A program made the position numbers and the translations under genes. Shown piece by piece: positions 20,980-29,554 of a DNA stretch of 64,000 nucleotides. The stretch is from NCBI GenBank assembly GCA_000824805.1, contig CCNA01000034.1:806001-870000 (forward strand). Direction: 5' to 3'. The notes under the pieces were generated by a model. The model saw nothing but the letters and a program-made list of their open reading frames with translations. It was not told the DNA's origin and made no database searches. The stretch is from Mesorhizobium sp. SOD10. Its GTDB lineage: Bacteria > Pseudomonadota > Alphaproteobacteria > Rhizobiales > Rhizobiaceae. Each line of letters starts with the position of its first letter. The first letter of the stretch is position 1.

Positions 20980-21273
20980 ATGACGCGCGAGGATATTACC
21001 GATCTCTACCGGGGCTACATCGCCTGCCTGAATGACCAGGATTGGAACAATCTCGGCCGCTTCGTCGGCGAGGAGGTGCAGTATAATGGCGAGACGATCG
21101 GGCTTTCGGGATATCGCCGCATGCTGGAGGGCGATTTCGAGGCGATTCCCGACCTTCGTTTCAACATCGAGCTTCTGATCTCGGAGCCGCCGCGCGTGGC
21201 GGCGCGCCTGCATTTCGACTGCCGCCCCAAGGGTGTGCTGTTCTCGGAAGCCACCATTTTCGACTCGGCCTGA
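20980..21273 (+). CDS. SnoaL-like (NTF2-fold) protein, C-terminally short
   Basis: This 97-aa protein begins MTREDITDLYRGYIACLND and continues with GLSGYRRMLEGDFEAIPDL and RLHFDCRPKG, matching the N-terminal two thirds of SnoaL-like ester cyclases. Family members usually run to about 130 residues and end with two more strands containing an FYEFRDGKI-VWSV-type pattern; here the frame stops at VLFSEATIFDSA. ATG 20980 has GGAGG 5 bases upstream and is preferred over the ATG at 20968. It may be a degraded gene. The next gene's stop is only 18 bases away. Confidence 0.65.
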   Translation: MTREDITDLYRGYIACLNDQDWNNLGRFVGEEVQYNGETIGLSGYRRMLEGDFEAIPDLRFNIELLISEPPRVAARLHFDCRPKGVLFSEATIFDSA

Positions 21274-21291
21274 CCTGAATCTCAACACATC

Positions 21292-21699
21292 CTATGCGCT
21301 TTCCTGCGTCAAGGCGCGGAAGCGCAGCAATCCATGATGGACCGTAAGGTCCTCGTCATAACGCGCCTCGGCGAATTCCAGCGACAAGCAAGTCTGGCCG
21401 CGCGGACCGATGGAAAGTGCCGCGCCATCGAGGCGCGCCTTGATGCTGTCCATGATGAGCCGCGTCTCGGCTTCTCCTTGAGCCTTCGACCAGATGTGCA
21501 AAGTGATCAACTGGTCATTGTCGTTGTCGGCTCCGGTCTCGAGATCGAAGGCGCTGGTGCGGCCGTAGGTGACGTGCGGATAGGCGGCCTTGGCGTCGGC
21601 GCGCTCGAGCAGGCCGGCGCCGCCGAGCAGCGCCGACAGCGACGCATCGGTCTTCAGCCTCAGGAACAAAGCCTGCATCAAATCGCCAGGCGCCGTCAT
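21292..21699 (-). CDS. DUF3168 protein (GTA/phage tail-completion type), orphan
   Basis: This 135-aa protein reads MTAPGDLMQALFLRLKTDASL, then YPHVTYGR and HIWSKAQGEAETRLIMDSIKARLDGAAL, the pattern of DUF3168 proteins found in gene transfer agent and tailed-phage head-tail clusters (GTA gp8-like). No other phage or GTA gene is visible within the window on either side, so it is an orphan copy. Base composition matches its neighbours. Confidence 0.75.
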   Translation of the reverse strand: MTAPGDLMQALFLRLKTDASLSALLGGAGLLERADAKAAYPHVTYGRTSAFDLETGADNDNDQLITLHIWSKAQGEAETRLIMDSIKARLDGAALSIGPRGQTCLSLEFAEARYDEDLTVHHGLLRFRALTQESA

Positions 21700-21842
21700 C
21701 TACCGTCCATCGCCAACACATGTCTCCGCACCGCGGCCAACCTCGGCAACGTAGCCGCGCTCGCGATCGGATGCCAGACCGCGAATCGGTTTGACTATAG
21801 CGTGGAGGGCGAAGGTCTCGAATCTATTACATTTTCGTCAAA

Positions 21843-23396
21843 TCACGAGACCGGTGCTGCGCCGCCTTCCTCGGTGCGCTTGGCAATGAACTCGTCGAGC
21901 ACGCCGGCGGCAGCGGCAGCGAAGGCCGGCGGCTGGAAATCGGAAAGTATCCGCTTCCAGATGCCGGTCGCGCGCTCCGTCGCCGTCTTCGAACCGGATT
22001 GCGTCCAGTTGCCGAAATTCGACCAGTCGGCGACCAGCGGCTCGTAGAAAGCGGTGCGGTAGCGCGCCATTGTGTGCGCGGCCGAGAAGAAATGGCCGCC
22101 GGGCTGAACTTCGGCGATGGCCTCGAAGCCGATGGCGTCGGCGTCGCCCGGCGTCGTGGCGCAAAGTTCGGCGACCGTCTGCAGCGCCTCGATGTCGGTG
22201 ATCAGCTTTTCCAGGGAGACGCTGAGACCACCTTCCAGCCAGCCAGCAGCGTGGATGCAGACGGTGGCGCCGGCCAGCACCGAGCCCCATAGTGCAAACT
22301 GCGTCTCGTGCGCTGCCTGCGCATCGGAGACGTTGGCGGCGCTGCCGCCGCCGGAGCGCCAAGGCAGGCCGGTGTAGCGGGCGAGTTGCCCAGCCCCAAG
22401 CGTCGCCTTGATGTGTTCCGGCGTGCCGAAGGCCGGCGCGCCGGACTTCATGTCGACATTGGAGGAGAAGGAGCCATAGACCACCGGCGCGCCGGGCCGC
22501 ACGATCTGGGCCAGCGTCAAACCGGCAAGCGCCTCGGCATGCTGCAAGGTCAGCGCGCCGGCCACCGTGATCGGCGCCATCGCGCCCGCCAGGCAGAAGG
22601 GCGTGATGACCAGAACCTGACCGGCCTTGGCGAAGTCGATGATGCCCTGCGCCATCGGGATATCCAGCTGACGCGGCGAGTTGGTGTTGATGACGGTGTA
22701 GCAATGGGCACCGTTGCGGAATTCTTCGTGCGATAGGCCGCGCGCCAGGCGGATCATCTCGAAGCTGTCTTCGACCTGAGGCGTGCCGCGGGCGAAGATG
22801 AACGGGAATTTGTCCGAGAGCGTCAGTTGCGCCCGGTTGACGGCATAGTGGCGGAAGCGGTTGTCGATATCCTGCGGCTCGACGCAGGGCCCAAGCATGT
22901 GCAGCACGTCGAAATGCTGGATCAGCTTGGTGAATTCCTCGAAGGCGGCGAGCGTTCCCGGCCGGCGGCCGCGCTCGAGATCGGTGACGTTGGGCGCGCC
23001 GGAGCCGGCCAGGAAGGCCATCGAGCCGAGCTCGAGCGTGAGATCGCGCGAGCGGTCGCCGGCGAGTGCCGGAATGGAGCGCGGAGCCGAGGCAAGTGCT
23101 GCCTCGACCATGTCGGGGCCGATCCTGACCATCTGGATGTCTTCGTCGACCAAAGCGCCGGCCTTGGCGTAGATGGCGCGGGCCTCGGGCAGCAGCACCT
23201 TGATGCCGAGCTCCTCCAGCACGCGCAGCGCGGTAGCGTGGATGGCCGCGACCTGGTCGTCGGAAAAGATCGGCTGCGGCAGGAAGGGGTTCTTCAGTGA
23301 CCGGTAGTTCGGGTGCCGGCTAGACTCGCTGCCCGCCTCGCCAGTGCGCCCCCGCCGGCGCTCGCGCCTTAGATCCCGTGCGGCCTCATCGATCAT
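21843..23396 (-). CDS. Trimethylamine/betaine methyltransferase (MttB) family, non-pyrrolysine type
   Basis: This 517-aa protein of the MttB fold has LRVLEELGIKV, the FLAGSGAPNVTDLERGRR loop, YGSFSSNVDMKSGAPAFGTPE and the C-terminal GGHFFSAAHTMARYRTAFYEP stretch. There is no in-frame amber codon, so it belongs with the non-Pyl relatives such as the glycine betaine methyltransferase MtgB, which transfer a methyl group from a quaternary amine to a corrinoid or other acceptor. GAGGAGGAA precedes the ATG. It starts 12 bases after the stop of the dehydrogenase gene, so the two form an operon. No corrinoid protein gene is adjacent. Confidence 0.88.
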   Translation of the reverse strand: MIDEAARDLRRERRRGRTGEAGSESSRHPNYRSLKNPFLPQPIFSDDQVAAIHATALRVLEELGIKVLLPEARAIYAKAGALVDEDIQMVRIGPDMVEAALASAPRSIPALAGDRSRDLTLELGSMAFLAGSGAPNVTDLERGRRPGTLAAFEEFTKLIQHFDVLHMLGPCVEPQDIDNRFRHYAVNRAQLTLSDKFPFIFARGTPQVEDSFEMIRLARGLSHEEFRNGAHCYTVINTNSPRQLDIPMAQGIIDFAKAGQVLVITPFCLAGAMAPITVAGALTLQHAEALAGLTLAQIVRPGAPVVYGSFSSNVDMKSGAPAFGTPEHIKATLGAGQLARYTGLPWRSGGGSAANVSDAQAAHETQFALWGSVLAGATVCIHAAGWLEGGLSVSLEKLITDIEALQTVAELCATTPGDADAIGFEAIAEVQPGGHFFSAAHTMARYRTAFYEPLVADWSNFGNWTQSGSKTATERATGIWKRILSDFQPPAFAAAAAGVLDEFIAKRTEEGGAAPVS

Positions 23397-23408
23397 GGCG
23401 GTTCCTCC

Positions 23409-25820
23409 TCATTGCCGCACTGCCTTGCCTTCAGCGTCGTAGGGCGAGGCCGCGATGACGCGCGCCGGCCGTTCGACCCCGACAATGTGTACGGAAAGTT
23501 CGGTGCCCTCCCCGGCGAAATCGTCATCGAGCAACGCCAGGGCGACGCTCTTGCCGAGGGTATAGCCATAGCCGCCGGAGGTGACGAAGCCGACGCGCCG
23601 GCCTTTGTGCCAGACCGGTTCGAAGCCGCTGGCATCGGCATCGACAGCGTCCACCTCCAGCGTCACGATCCGCCGCGAGACGCCGGCCTCGCGCTCTTTC
23701 AGCGCCGCCTCGCGGCCGATGAAATCGCCCTTGTCGAAAGCGATGAAGCGGTCGAGTCCGGTCTGGCCGGGTGTGTAGCCTTGCGTGAATTCGCGCGACC
23801 AGATGCCGAAACTCTTTTCCAGCCTGAGCGAATTCAGCGCGTAATAGCCGATCTCGGCCAGGCCGAGGTCTTCGCCGGCGGCAAGCAGCGTTTCGCGCAG
23901 GGTCGAATGCAGGGTGGCCGGGCAGTTGATCTCGAAACCGAGCTCGCCGGCAATGGATAGCCTTGCCATCCGGGCACGCACCATGCCGATGTCGAACTCG
24001 CGGCACGCCATGAACGGCAAGGCTGCCGCGGAGAGGTCCTGATGCGTGGTGCGTTCGACGATCCGGCGCGCGTTCGGACCGGTGACGAGGAAACCGGATG
24101 TGGCGTCCGAGATGTCGGTGACGGAGACGCCTTCGGCGATATGCGCCTCGAACCAGCGCATGTGGAATTCGCGCAAATAGTAAGAACCCATGATCCAGTA
24201 TTCGCCGCCGCCCCAGTTGAGCACGGTGAGATCGCCCTTCAGCCTGCCGTCGGGCCCAAGCATCGGGGCAAGCTTCGCGCGGCCGGGCTTCGGCAGCCGG
24301 CAGGCGAGCAGCCGGTCGAGCCAGGCCTCTGCGCTGGGGCCTGACACGGCATAGCGCGAGAAGGCCGTGGTATCGACGAGGCCGGCAGCACGACGGACCT
24401 GCAGCACCTCGTCGCCGACGATCTCGAAAGCGTTGGAGCGCTTCAGCGTCGTCTCCTCCCGGAACCCCATCGGCGCGAAATAGGCCGGGATCTCCAGGCC
24501 CCAGGACGCCGTCCATTCGGCTCCGGCGGCGCTCATTCCGTCATAGGCGCCTGGGCGCTTCAGCGGCCGGCCTGCAGGCAGGCGCTCGTTGGGGAAGGTC
24601 ATGACGAAGCGGCGGGCGTAGAACTGGCCGGTTGTCTGCCTGAGATACTCCCGGTTGGCTGCGAAGGCGCCGTAGCGGGCGATATCCATGCCGAAGATGT
24701 CGGCTTCCGGCTCGCCGTAAATCATCCACTCGGCCAGCGACTTGCCGACGCCCCCGCCCTGGCTGAAGCCGGCCATGACGCCGCAGGCGACCCAGTAGTT
24801 TCTCAGCCCCCTGATCGGGCCGACCAGCGGATTGCCGTCCGGCGTGAAGGTGAAGGCGCCGTTGACCCATTTGCGGATGCCGGCAGTGGCCAGGCAGGGA
24901 AAGCGCTCATAGGCCTTGGCAAGTTCGGGACTGATGCGATCGATATCCTCCGGGATCAGCTCGATGCCGTAATCCCAAGGCGCGCCATCCATGTTCCAGT
25001 GTTTCGGGTTCTGCTCGTAAACGCCAAGCAGCACGCCCTTCCGCTCCTGCCGCAGATAGGAGAAGCCGTCGAGATCAACGGCCAGGCCGAGTTCCTTGTC
25101 GAGCGCCGCTACCTCGGGGATATCTTCGGTGACGAAATAATGATGCTCCATCGGCGTGACCGGCAGGTCGACGCCGGCCATCAGCCCGACCTGCTTGGCC
25201 CAAAGACCGCCGGCATTGACGACGTGCTCGGCGACGATCGTGCCTTTTTCGGTGACGACGTCCCAGCCGCTATCGGCGCGTTGCTTCAACTCGATGACGC
25301 GGTTGCGCAGGATGACGTCCGCGCCGCGCTTCTTCGCGGCGCCGGCATAGGCGTGCGTGGTGCCATAGGGATCGAGATGGCCCTCGTTGGAATCATAAAG
25401 GCCGCCGAGCACGCCATTCACATCGACGATCGGGCAGATCTCCTTGATTTCCTCGGGCGTCACCAGCCGGGCCGTCTCGATGCCGACCGACTGGAACACC
25501 GCCCAGGCTGATTTCAGCCATTCCCAACGCTGCGGGTCGCTCGCCATGTTGACGCCGCCGGTCATGTGCAGCCCGGCATTCTGGCCGGACTCGGCTTCGA
25601 TCTCGCGATAGAGCTTGATCGTGTAGTCCTGCAGCGCCGCCACATTGGGATCGGCGTTGAGCGCGTGGAACCCGGCCGCGGCATGCCAGGTGGAGCCGGC
25701 CGTCAGCTCGGCGCGCTCGATCAGCGCCACATCGCTCCAGCCAAATCGCGTCAAGTGATAGAGCACCGAGGCGCCAACCACGCCTCCTCCGATGACCACT
25801 GCCCGATAATGCGATTTCAC
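23409..25820 (-). CDS. Dimethylglycine/sarcosine dehydrogenase-like flavoprotein with GcvT domain
   Basis: This 803-aa two-part enzyme has an N-terminal FAD-binding Rossmann fold (Gly11-Gly16, GGGVVGASVLYHL) and His46 in GSTWHAAAGFH, the position of covalent FAD attachment in this family, then an FAO central domain. The C-terminal half (about 430-800) is an aminomethyltransferase (GcvT) domain that would pass formaldehyde to tetrahydrofolate. The GTG at 25820 is chosen because GAGAGGGAGAGG sits just upstream; the ATG at 25868 would overlap the operator palindrome. Likely substrates are N-methylated glycines, fitting the MttB-like partner downstream. Confidence 0.88.
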   Translation of the reverse strand: MKSHYRAVVIGGGVVGASVLYHLTRFGWSDVALIERAELTAGSTWHAAAGFHALNADPNVAALQDYTIKLYREIEAESGQNAGLHMTGGVNMASDPQRWEWLKSAWAVFQSVGIETARLVTPEEIKEICPIVDVNGVLGGLYDSNEGHLDPYGTTHAYAGAAKKRGADVILRNRVIELKQRADSGWDVVTEKGTIVAEHVVNAGGLWAKQVGLMAGVDLPVTPMEHHYFVTEDIPEVAALDKELGLAVDLDGFSYLRQERKGVLLGVYEQNPKHWNMDGAPWDYGIELIPEDIDRISPELAKAYERFPCLATAGIRKWVNGAFTFTPDGNPLVGPIRGLRNYWVACGVMAGFSQGGGVGKSLAEWMIYGEPEADIFGMDIARYGAFAANREYLRQTTGQFYARRFVMTFPNERLPAGRPLKRPGAYDGMSAAGAEWTASWGLEIPAYFAPMGFREETTLKRSNAFEIVGDEVLQVRRAAGLVDTTAFSRYAVSGPSAEAWLDRLLACRLPKPGRAKLAPMLGPDGRLKGDLTVLNWGGGEYWIMGSYYLREFHMRWFEAHIAEGVSVTDISDATSGFLVTGPNARRIVERTTHQDLSAAALPFMACREFDIGMVRARMARLSIAGELGFEINCPATLHSTLRETLLAAGEDLGLAEIGYYALNSLRLEKSFGIWSREFTQGYTPGQTGLDRFIAFDKGDFIGREAALKEREAGVSRRIVTLEVDAVDADASGFEPVWHKGRRVGFVTSGGYGYTLGKSVALALLDDDFAGEGTELSVHIVGVERPARVIAASPYDAEGKAVRQ

Positions 25821-25860
25821 GAGCCTCTCCCTCTCGTTGGAGATCCTTACGATACATGCC

Positions 25861-25893
25861 CTAGACATGTGTGTCTAGACACTTCTGTCCAGA
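25861..25893. promoter_or_regulatory. Palindromic operator between dehydrogenase operon and TetR-type gene
   Basis: CTAGACA (25861-25867) and TGTCTAG (25872-25878) form a perfect 7+4+7 inverted repeat. It overlaps a second near-palindrome, TCTAGACA (25874-25881) and TGTCCAGA (25886-25893), with one mismatched pair. The site lies in the 111-bp divergent promoter, 40 bases upstream of the GTG of the dehydrogenase, and is the expected target of the TetR-family regulator. Confidence 0.7.
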
Positions 25894-25931
25894 GCTTGCG
25901 CGCCGCCGTGCGCCGTGCCACTTGTTCCGCC

Positions 25932-26564
25932 ATGACCATGACCGCTCCCGAGCCGGCGCCCGGCAATATCAAGGTGACCCGCGCGGACTGGATCAACCTT
26001 GCGCTGCAAACGCTGATTTCCGACGGCATCGAGAGCGTGCGGGTGCTGACTTTGGGACAGAAGCTCGGCGTCTCGCGCTCGAGCTTCTACTGGTATTTCG
26101 AGAGCCGGCAGGACCTGCTCGACCAGTTGCTCAAGCATTGGCATGAGACCAACACCACGGCGATCGTCGAGCGTGCCCGCCGGCCGGCGGACACCATCAT
26201 CATGGGTGTGATGAACGTCTTCGAATGCTGGGCCGACGAGCGCCTGTTCGACCCACGGCTCGACTTCGCCGTCCGCGAGTGGGCAAGGCGCTCGGACGAT
26301 GTGCGGCGCATGATCGATCGGGCCGACGAGGAGCGGCTGCTTGCCATACGCGACATGTACCGCCGGCACGGCTATGAGAGCGAGGATGCCTTCATCCGCG
26401 CCCGCGTCCTCTATTACATGCAGATCGGCTATTACGTGCTCGACCTCAAGGAGCCGGTAGAGGCGCGCGTCAGCCATCTCGCCGCCTATTTGCGCTCCTT
26501 CACCGGCCAGGAGCCGACCGAGGCGGATGTGGCGCATTTCATGCGCTTCATCGCGGCGCGGTGA
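25932..26564 (+). CDS. TetR/AcrR-family transcriptional regulator
   Basis: This 210-aa protein has the N-terminal TetR helix-turn-helix (LGQKLGVSRSSFYWYFESRQ, about residues 44-63) after TRADWINLALQTLISDGIESV, and a helical ligand-binding domain. It is divergent from the dehydrogenase/methyltransferase operon and very likely controls it through the palindrome at 25861-25893; the ligand is probably a substrate of that pathway. ATG 25932 (MTMTAPEP) is used; a second ATG follows at 25938. Neither has a strong ribosome site. Confidence 0.9.
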   Translation: MTMTAPEPAPGNIKVTRADWINLALQTLISDGIESVRVLTLGQKLGVSRSSFYWYFESRQDLLDQLLKHWHETNTTAIVERARRPADTIIMGVMNVFECWADERLFDPRLDFAVREWARRSDDVRRMIDRADEERLLAIRDMYRRHGYESEDAFIRARVLYYMQIGYYVLDLKEPVEARVSHLAAYLRSFTGQEPTEADVAHFMRFIAAR

Positions 26565-26732
26565 TACGATCGGTCGTTAACAGCCCCGTATTTCCAATCA
26601 ACAAAGCTTGTGCTGTGGCTTCGCTGCCCTTGTGGGCGGTGATAAAATGGTCGAATAGTTTGACAGGGGCGCCACCCTGAAACTGCCCGCATGCTGTTTT
26701 CGGGCGAAAGCGCATTGGGGCGGAAGTCTGGA

Positions 26733-28889
26733 ATGGGAAGTCCTTCGAAACCACGCAAGAGAAGAGGCCGGATCGCCTCGGCGGCTCTTGCCATCGACGC
26801 CTGGCTCGATTCCTCGCTCTATGAGATCAGCTTCAAAGCGCGCGAATTCTGGGAAGCGGCGACCATCTTTTCCCGCCGTTTCCGCGTGCGCGGCTGGCGC
26901 CGCGCCATCATCGAGGTGCTGAGCGAAGGCTTCACAATGGGCGCCGGCGGCTTCGTGGTGCTGTTGGCGCTCGCCATGCCGGCCTTCGACATCACCGCCG
27001 GCGACTGGCGCAACCAAGGCGACTTCGCCGTCACCTTCCTGGACCGGTACGGCAACGAGATCGGCCAGCGCGGCATCATCCAGCGCGATTCCGTGCCGGT
27101 CGACGAGATGCCGGACATCGTTATCAAGGCGGTGCTGGCGACCGAAGACCGACGTTTCTTCGACCATTACGGCATCGATATCCTCGGCCTGTCGCGCGCG
27201 CTCTTCGAGAATATGCGCGCCAATTCGGTGGTCCAGGGCGGCTCCAGCATCACGCAGCAGCTCGCCAAGAACCTGTTCCTGTCCAACGAGCGCACATTGG
27301 AGCGCAAGATCAAGGAAGCTTTCCTGTCGCTGTGGCTGGAAGCGAACCTATCCAAGAAGGAGATCCTGCAGCTCTATCTCGACCGCGCCTATATGGGCGG
27401 CGGCACGTTCGGCATCGAGGCGGCGGCGGATTTCTATTTCGGCAAGAGCGTCAAGGACCTGAACCTCGCCGAGGCGGCGATGCTGGCCGGCCTGTTCAAG
27501 GCGCCGACCAAATACGCCCCGCACATCAACCTGCCCGCGGCGCGCGCGCGCGCCAATGTGGTGCTGTCCAACCTGGTCGATGCCGGCTTCATGACCGAGG
27601 GCCAGGTGCTGCAGGCGCGGCTGCATCCGGCCGACGTCGTCGACCGCGGCGAGCAGAAGAGCCCGGATTATTTCCTCGACTGGGCTTTCGACGAGGTGAA
27701 GAAGATCGCCAAGCCCGGCCAGCATTCGCTGGTCGCCCACACCACTTTCGACGCCAACATTCAGAAGGCCGCGGAAGAGTCGGTCGAGTTCCATCTCCGG
27801 CAGTTCGGCAAGGAATACAACGTCACCGAAGGCGCGGTGGTGGTGATCGAGACCAACGGCGCGGTTCGCGCCATCGTCGGCGGCCGCGACTATGGCACCA
27901 GCCAGTTCAACCGCGCCACCAAGGCGCTGCGCCAGACCGGTTCCTCCTTCAAGCCCTATGTGTATGCCACCGCCATGGAACACGGCTTCACGCCGGATTC
28001 GGTCGTTTCGGGCGGCGCGATCAGCTGGGGCGGCTGGTCGCCGCACAATTACAATGGCGGCTCGGCCGGCAACGTCACGCTGCTCACGGCGATCGCCAAG
28101 TCGATCAACACAGTGCCGGTGCGGCTCGCCAAGGATTATCTGGGCATCGGTCCGATCAAGGCGATGGCGGAATCGATGGGTGTCGAATCGCCGCTGGAAT
28201 CGCACAAGACCATGGTGCTCGGCACATCCGGCATGACCGTGATGGACCAGGCGACCGGCTACAGCGTCTTTGCCCAGAACGGTTTCGTCGGCTCCCGCCA
28301 CGGCATCACCCAGCTCGTCACCCGCACCGGCGAGGTGGTCTATGACTGGGCCAAGGATGCCCCGCCGCCGCATCGCGTCCTGTCGGAAAAAGCGCTGAAA
28401 TACATGAACACGATGTTGGCGGCGGTGCCGGCCATCGGCACGGCGCGGCGCGCCCAACTTCCCAACATCGTCGTCGCCGGCAAGACAGGCACCACGCAAT
28501 CCTATCGCGATGCCTGGTTCGTCGGCTTCACCGGCAACTACACGGCCGCGGTCTGGCTCGGCAATGACGACTTCACGCCGACCAACAAGATGACCGGCGG
28601 CACGCTCCCGGCGATGGTCTGGCAGCGGCTGATGGTCTATGCGCACCAGAACATCGACCTGAAGCCGATCCCCGGTCTCGATCACCCCTGGGTCGATCCG
28701 GAGGTCGCGGCCAAGGCCGAGGAAGCGGCGAAGAAGGAAGCCGACGCAGCGGCCGCGCAAGCCGAGGCCGAGCGCCCGCCGGTGCTTTCCGGCCGCACCA
28801 GCCAGACGCTGAGGGACATGACCAAGGCTTTCCAGGCCGCGCCCGTGCTCAGCGCCCCCGCTTTGCCGGAGACGCTTTCGGCGCTTTAG
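26733..28889 (+). CDS. Class A penicillin-binding protein (PBP1A-type transglycosylase/transpeptidase)
   Basis: This 718-aa bifunctional cell-wall enzyme has a basic cytoplasmic N-terminus, a membrane segment near 68-88, a GT51 glycosyltransferase domain with catalytic Glu138 in EDRRFFDHYG and GGSSITQQLAKN, and a transpeptidase domain with Ser404 (TGSSFKP), Ser457-x-Asn459 (KSINTVP) and Lys584 (KTGTTQS). The C-terminus is Ala/Glu-rich. ATG 26733 has GGAAG 8 bases upstream and is preferred over 26691. Length is typical of rhizobial PBP1-type paralogues. The DUF1214/DUF1254 pair follows on the same strand. Confidence 0.95.
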   Translation: MGSPSKPRKRRGRIASAALAIDAWLDSSLYEISFKAREFWEAATIFSRRFRVRGWRRAIIEVLSEGFTMGAGGFVVLLALAMPAFDITAGDWRNQGDFAVTFLDRYGNEIGQRGIIQRDSVPVDEMPDIVIKAVLATEDRRFFDHYGIDILGLSRALFENMRANSVVQGGSSITQQLAKNLFLSNERTLERKIKEAFLSLWLEANLSKKEILQLYLDRAYMGGGTFGIEAAADFYFGKSVKDLNLAEAAMLAGLFKAPTKYAPHINLPAARARANVVLSNLVDAGFMTEGQVLQARLHPADVVDRGEQKSPDYFLDWAFDEVKKIAKPGQHSLVAHTTFDANIQKAAEESVEFHLRQFGKEYNVTEGAVVVIETNGAVRAIVGGRDYGTSQFNRATKALRQTGSSFKPYVYATAMEHGFTPDSVVSGGAISWGGWSPHNYNGGSAGNVTLLTAIAKSINTVPVRLAKDYLGIGPIKAMAESMGVESPLESHKTMVLGTSGMTVMDQATGYSVFAQNGFVGSRHGITQLVTRTGEVVYDWAKDAPPPHRVLSEKALKYMNTMLAAVPAIGTARRAQLPNIVVAGKTGTTQSYRDAWFVGFTGNYTAAVWLGNDDFTPTNKMTGGTLPAMVWQRLMVYAHQNIDLKPIPGLDHPWVDPEVAAKAEEAAKKEADAAAAQAEAERPPVLSGRTSQTLRDMTKAFQAAPVLSAPALPETLSAL

Positions 28890-28969
28890 GGTGGCCGGCG
28901 CGTGAAGCCGGCTTGCCACGGCACCCCGCGCCGCGATATCCCGGGCATTCTCCTCTGTTTGCGGCCCTC

Positions 28970-29554
28970 ATGCTCAAGAACGCCATCCTGACGCTGCTTT
29001 CGCTTGCCATAGCCATCGGACTTGGCGGCTACAGCGTCTGGTATGCGCTCAATGCGCAAGACGGCGTCGGCGCGATCCGCATCGGCCAATGGACTGCTTT
29101 CCCCGAAGTCGGAACGCTCAACGCGGACCCCTACTCCAAGGCGCGCGTGGCACGCGAGGGCGTGCTGGCGCTCGGCCAGGCCGAAGGGCTTGCCTTCGTC
29201 GCCGAGCGCGACGATGCGGGCGAGCCGCTGAAACGAGAATGCGCCTACACGATCGAAGGCGGTTATCCCACCGCCCGCTTCTGGACGCTCTATGCCGCCG
29301 ACCAGTCGCTTGGGGTGATCGACACTGGCAAACCGAGGCAGTCGGCATTGCAATCCTACGAAGTGCTGCGCCGGCCCGACAATTCCGTCGTCATTTCCGT
29401 CGGCAGCCGACCGTCGCCGGGCAACTGGCTGCTGACCGGCGGCTCCGGCAAGATGTATTTCGTGCTGACCTTCTACGACACGCCGATCGCCTCGAGCACC
29501 GGCCTGTCGGACGTGACGCTGCCCCGCATCCTGAAGGCGGGCTGCAATGCGTAG
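28970..29554 (+). CDS. DUF1214-domain membrane-anchored protein
   Basis: This 194-aa protein has an N-terminal hydrophobic anchor (AILTLLSLAIAIGLGGYSVWYAL) and a C-terminal region with ARFWTLYAADQSL, SPGNWLLTGG and MYFVLTFYDTP typical of DUF1214. Its function is unknown; the family often pairs with DUF1254, as here, where the next gene overlaps its stop by 8 bases. ATG 28970 (MLKNAIL) is chosen over the Pro-rich upstream extension. It starts about 80 bases after the PBP gene and may be co-transcribed with it. Confidence 0.85.
   Translation: MLKNAILTLLSLAIAIGLGGYSVWYALNAQDGVGAIRIGQWTAFPEVGTLNADPYSKARVAREGVLALGQAEGLAFVAERDDAGEPLKRECAYTIEGGYPTARFWTLYAADQSLGVIDTGKPRQSALQSYEVLRRPDNSVVISVGSRPSPGNWLLTGGSGKMYFVLTFYDTPIASSTGLSDVTLPRILKAGCNA

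Noticed and set aside
21292..21699. Prophage or gene transfer agent cluster at this site
   Set aside because: Only a DUF3168 gene is present; no terminase, portal, capsid or integrase and no attachment repeats were seen nearby.
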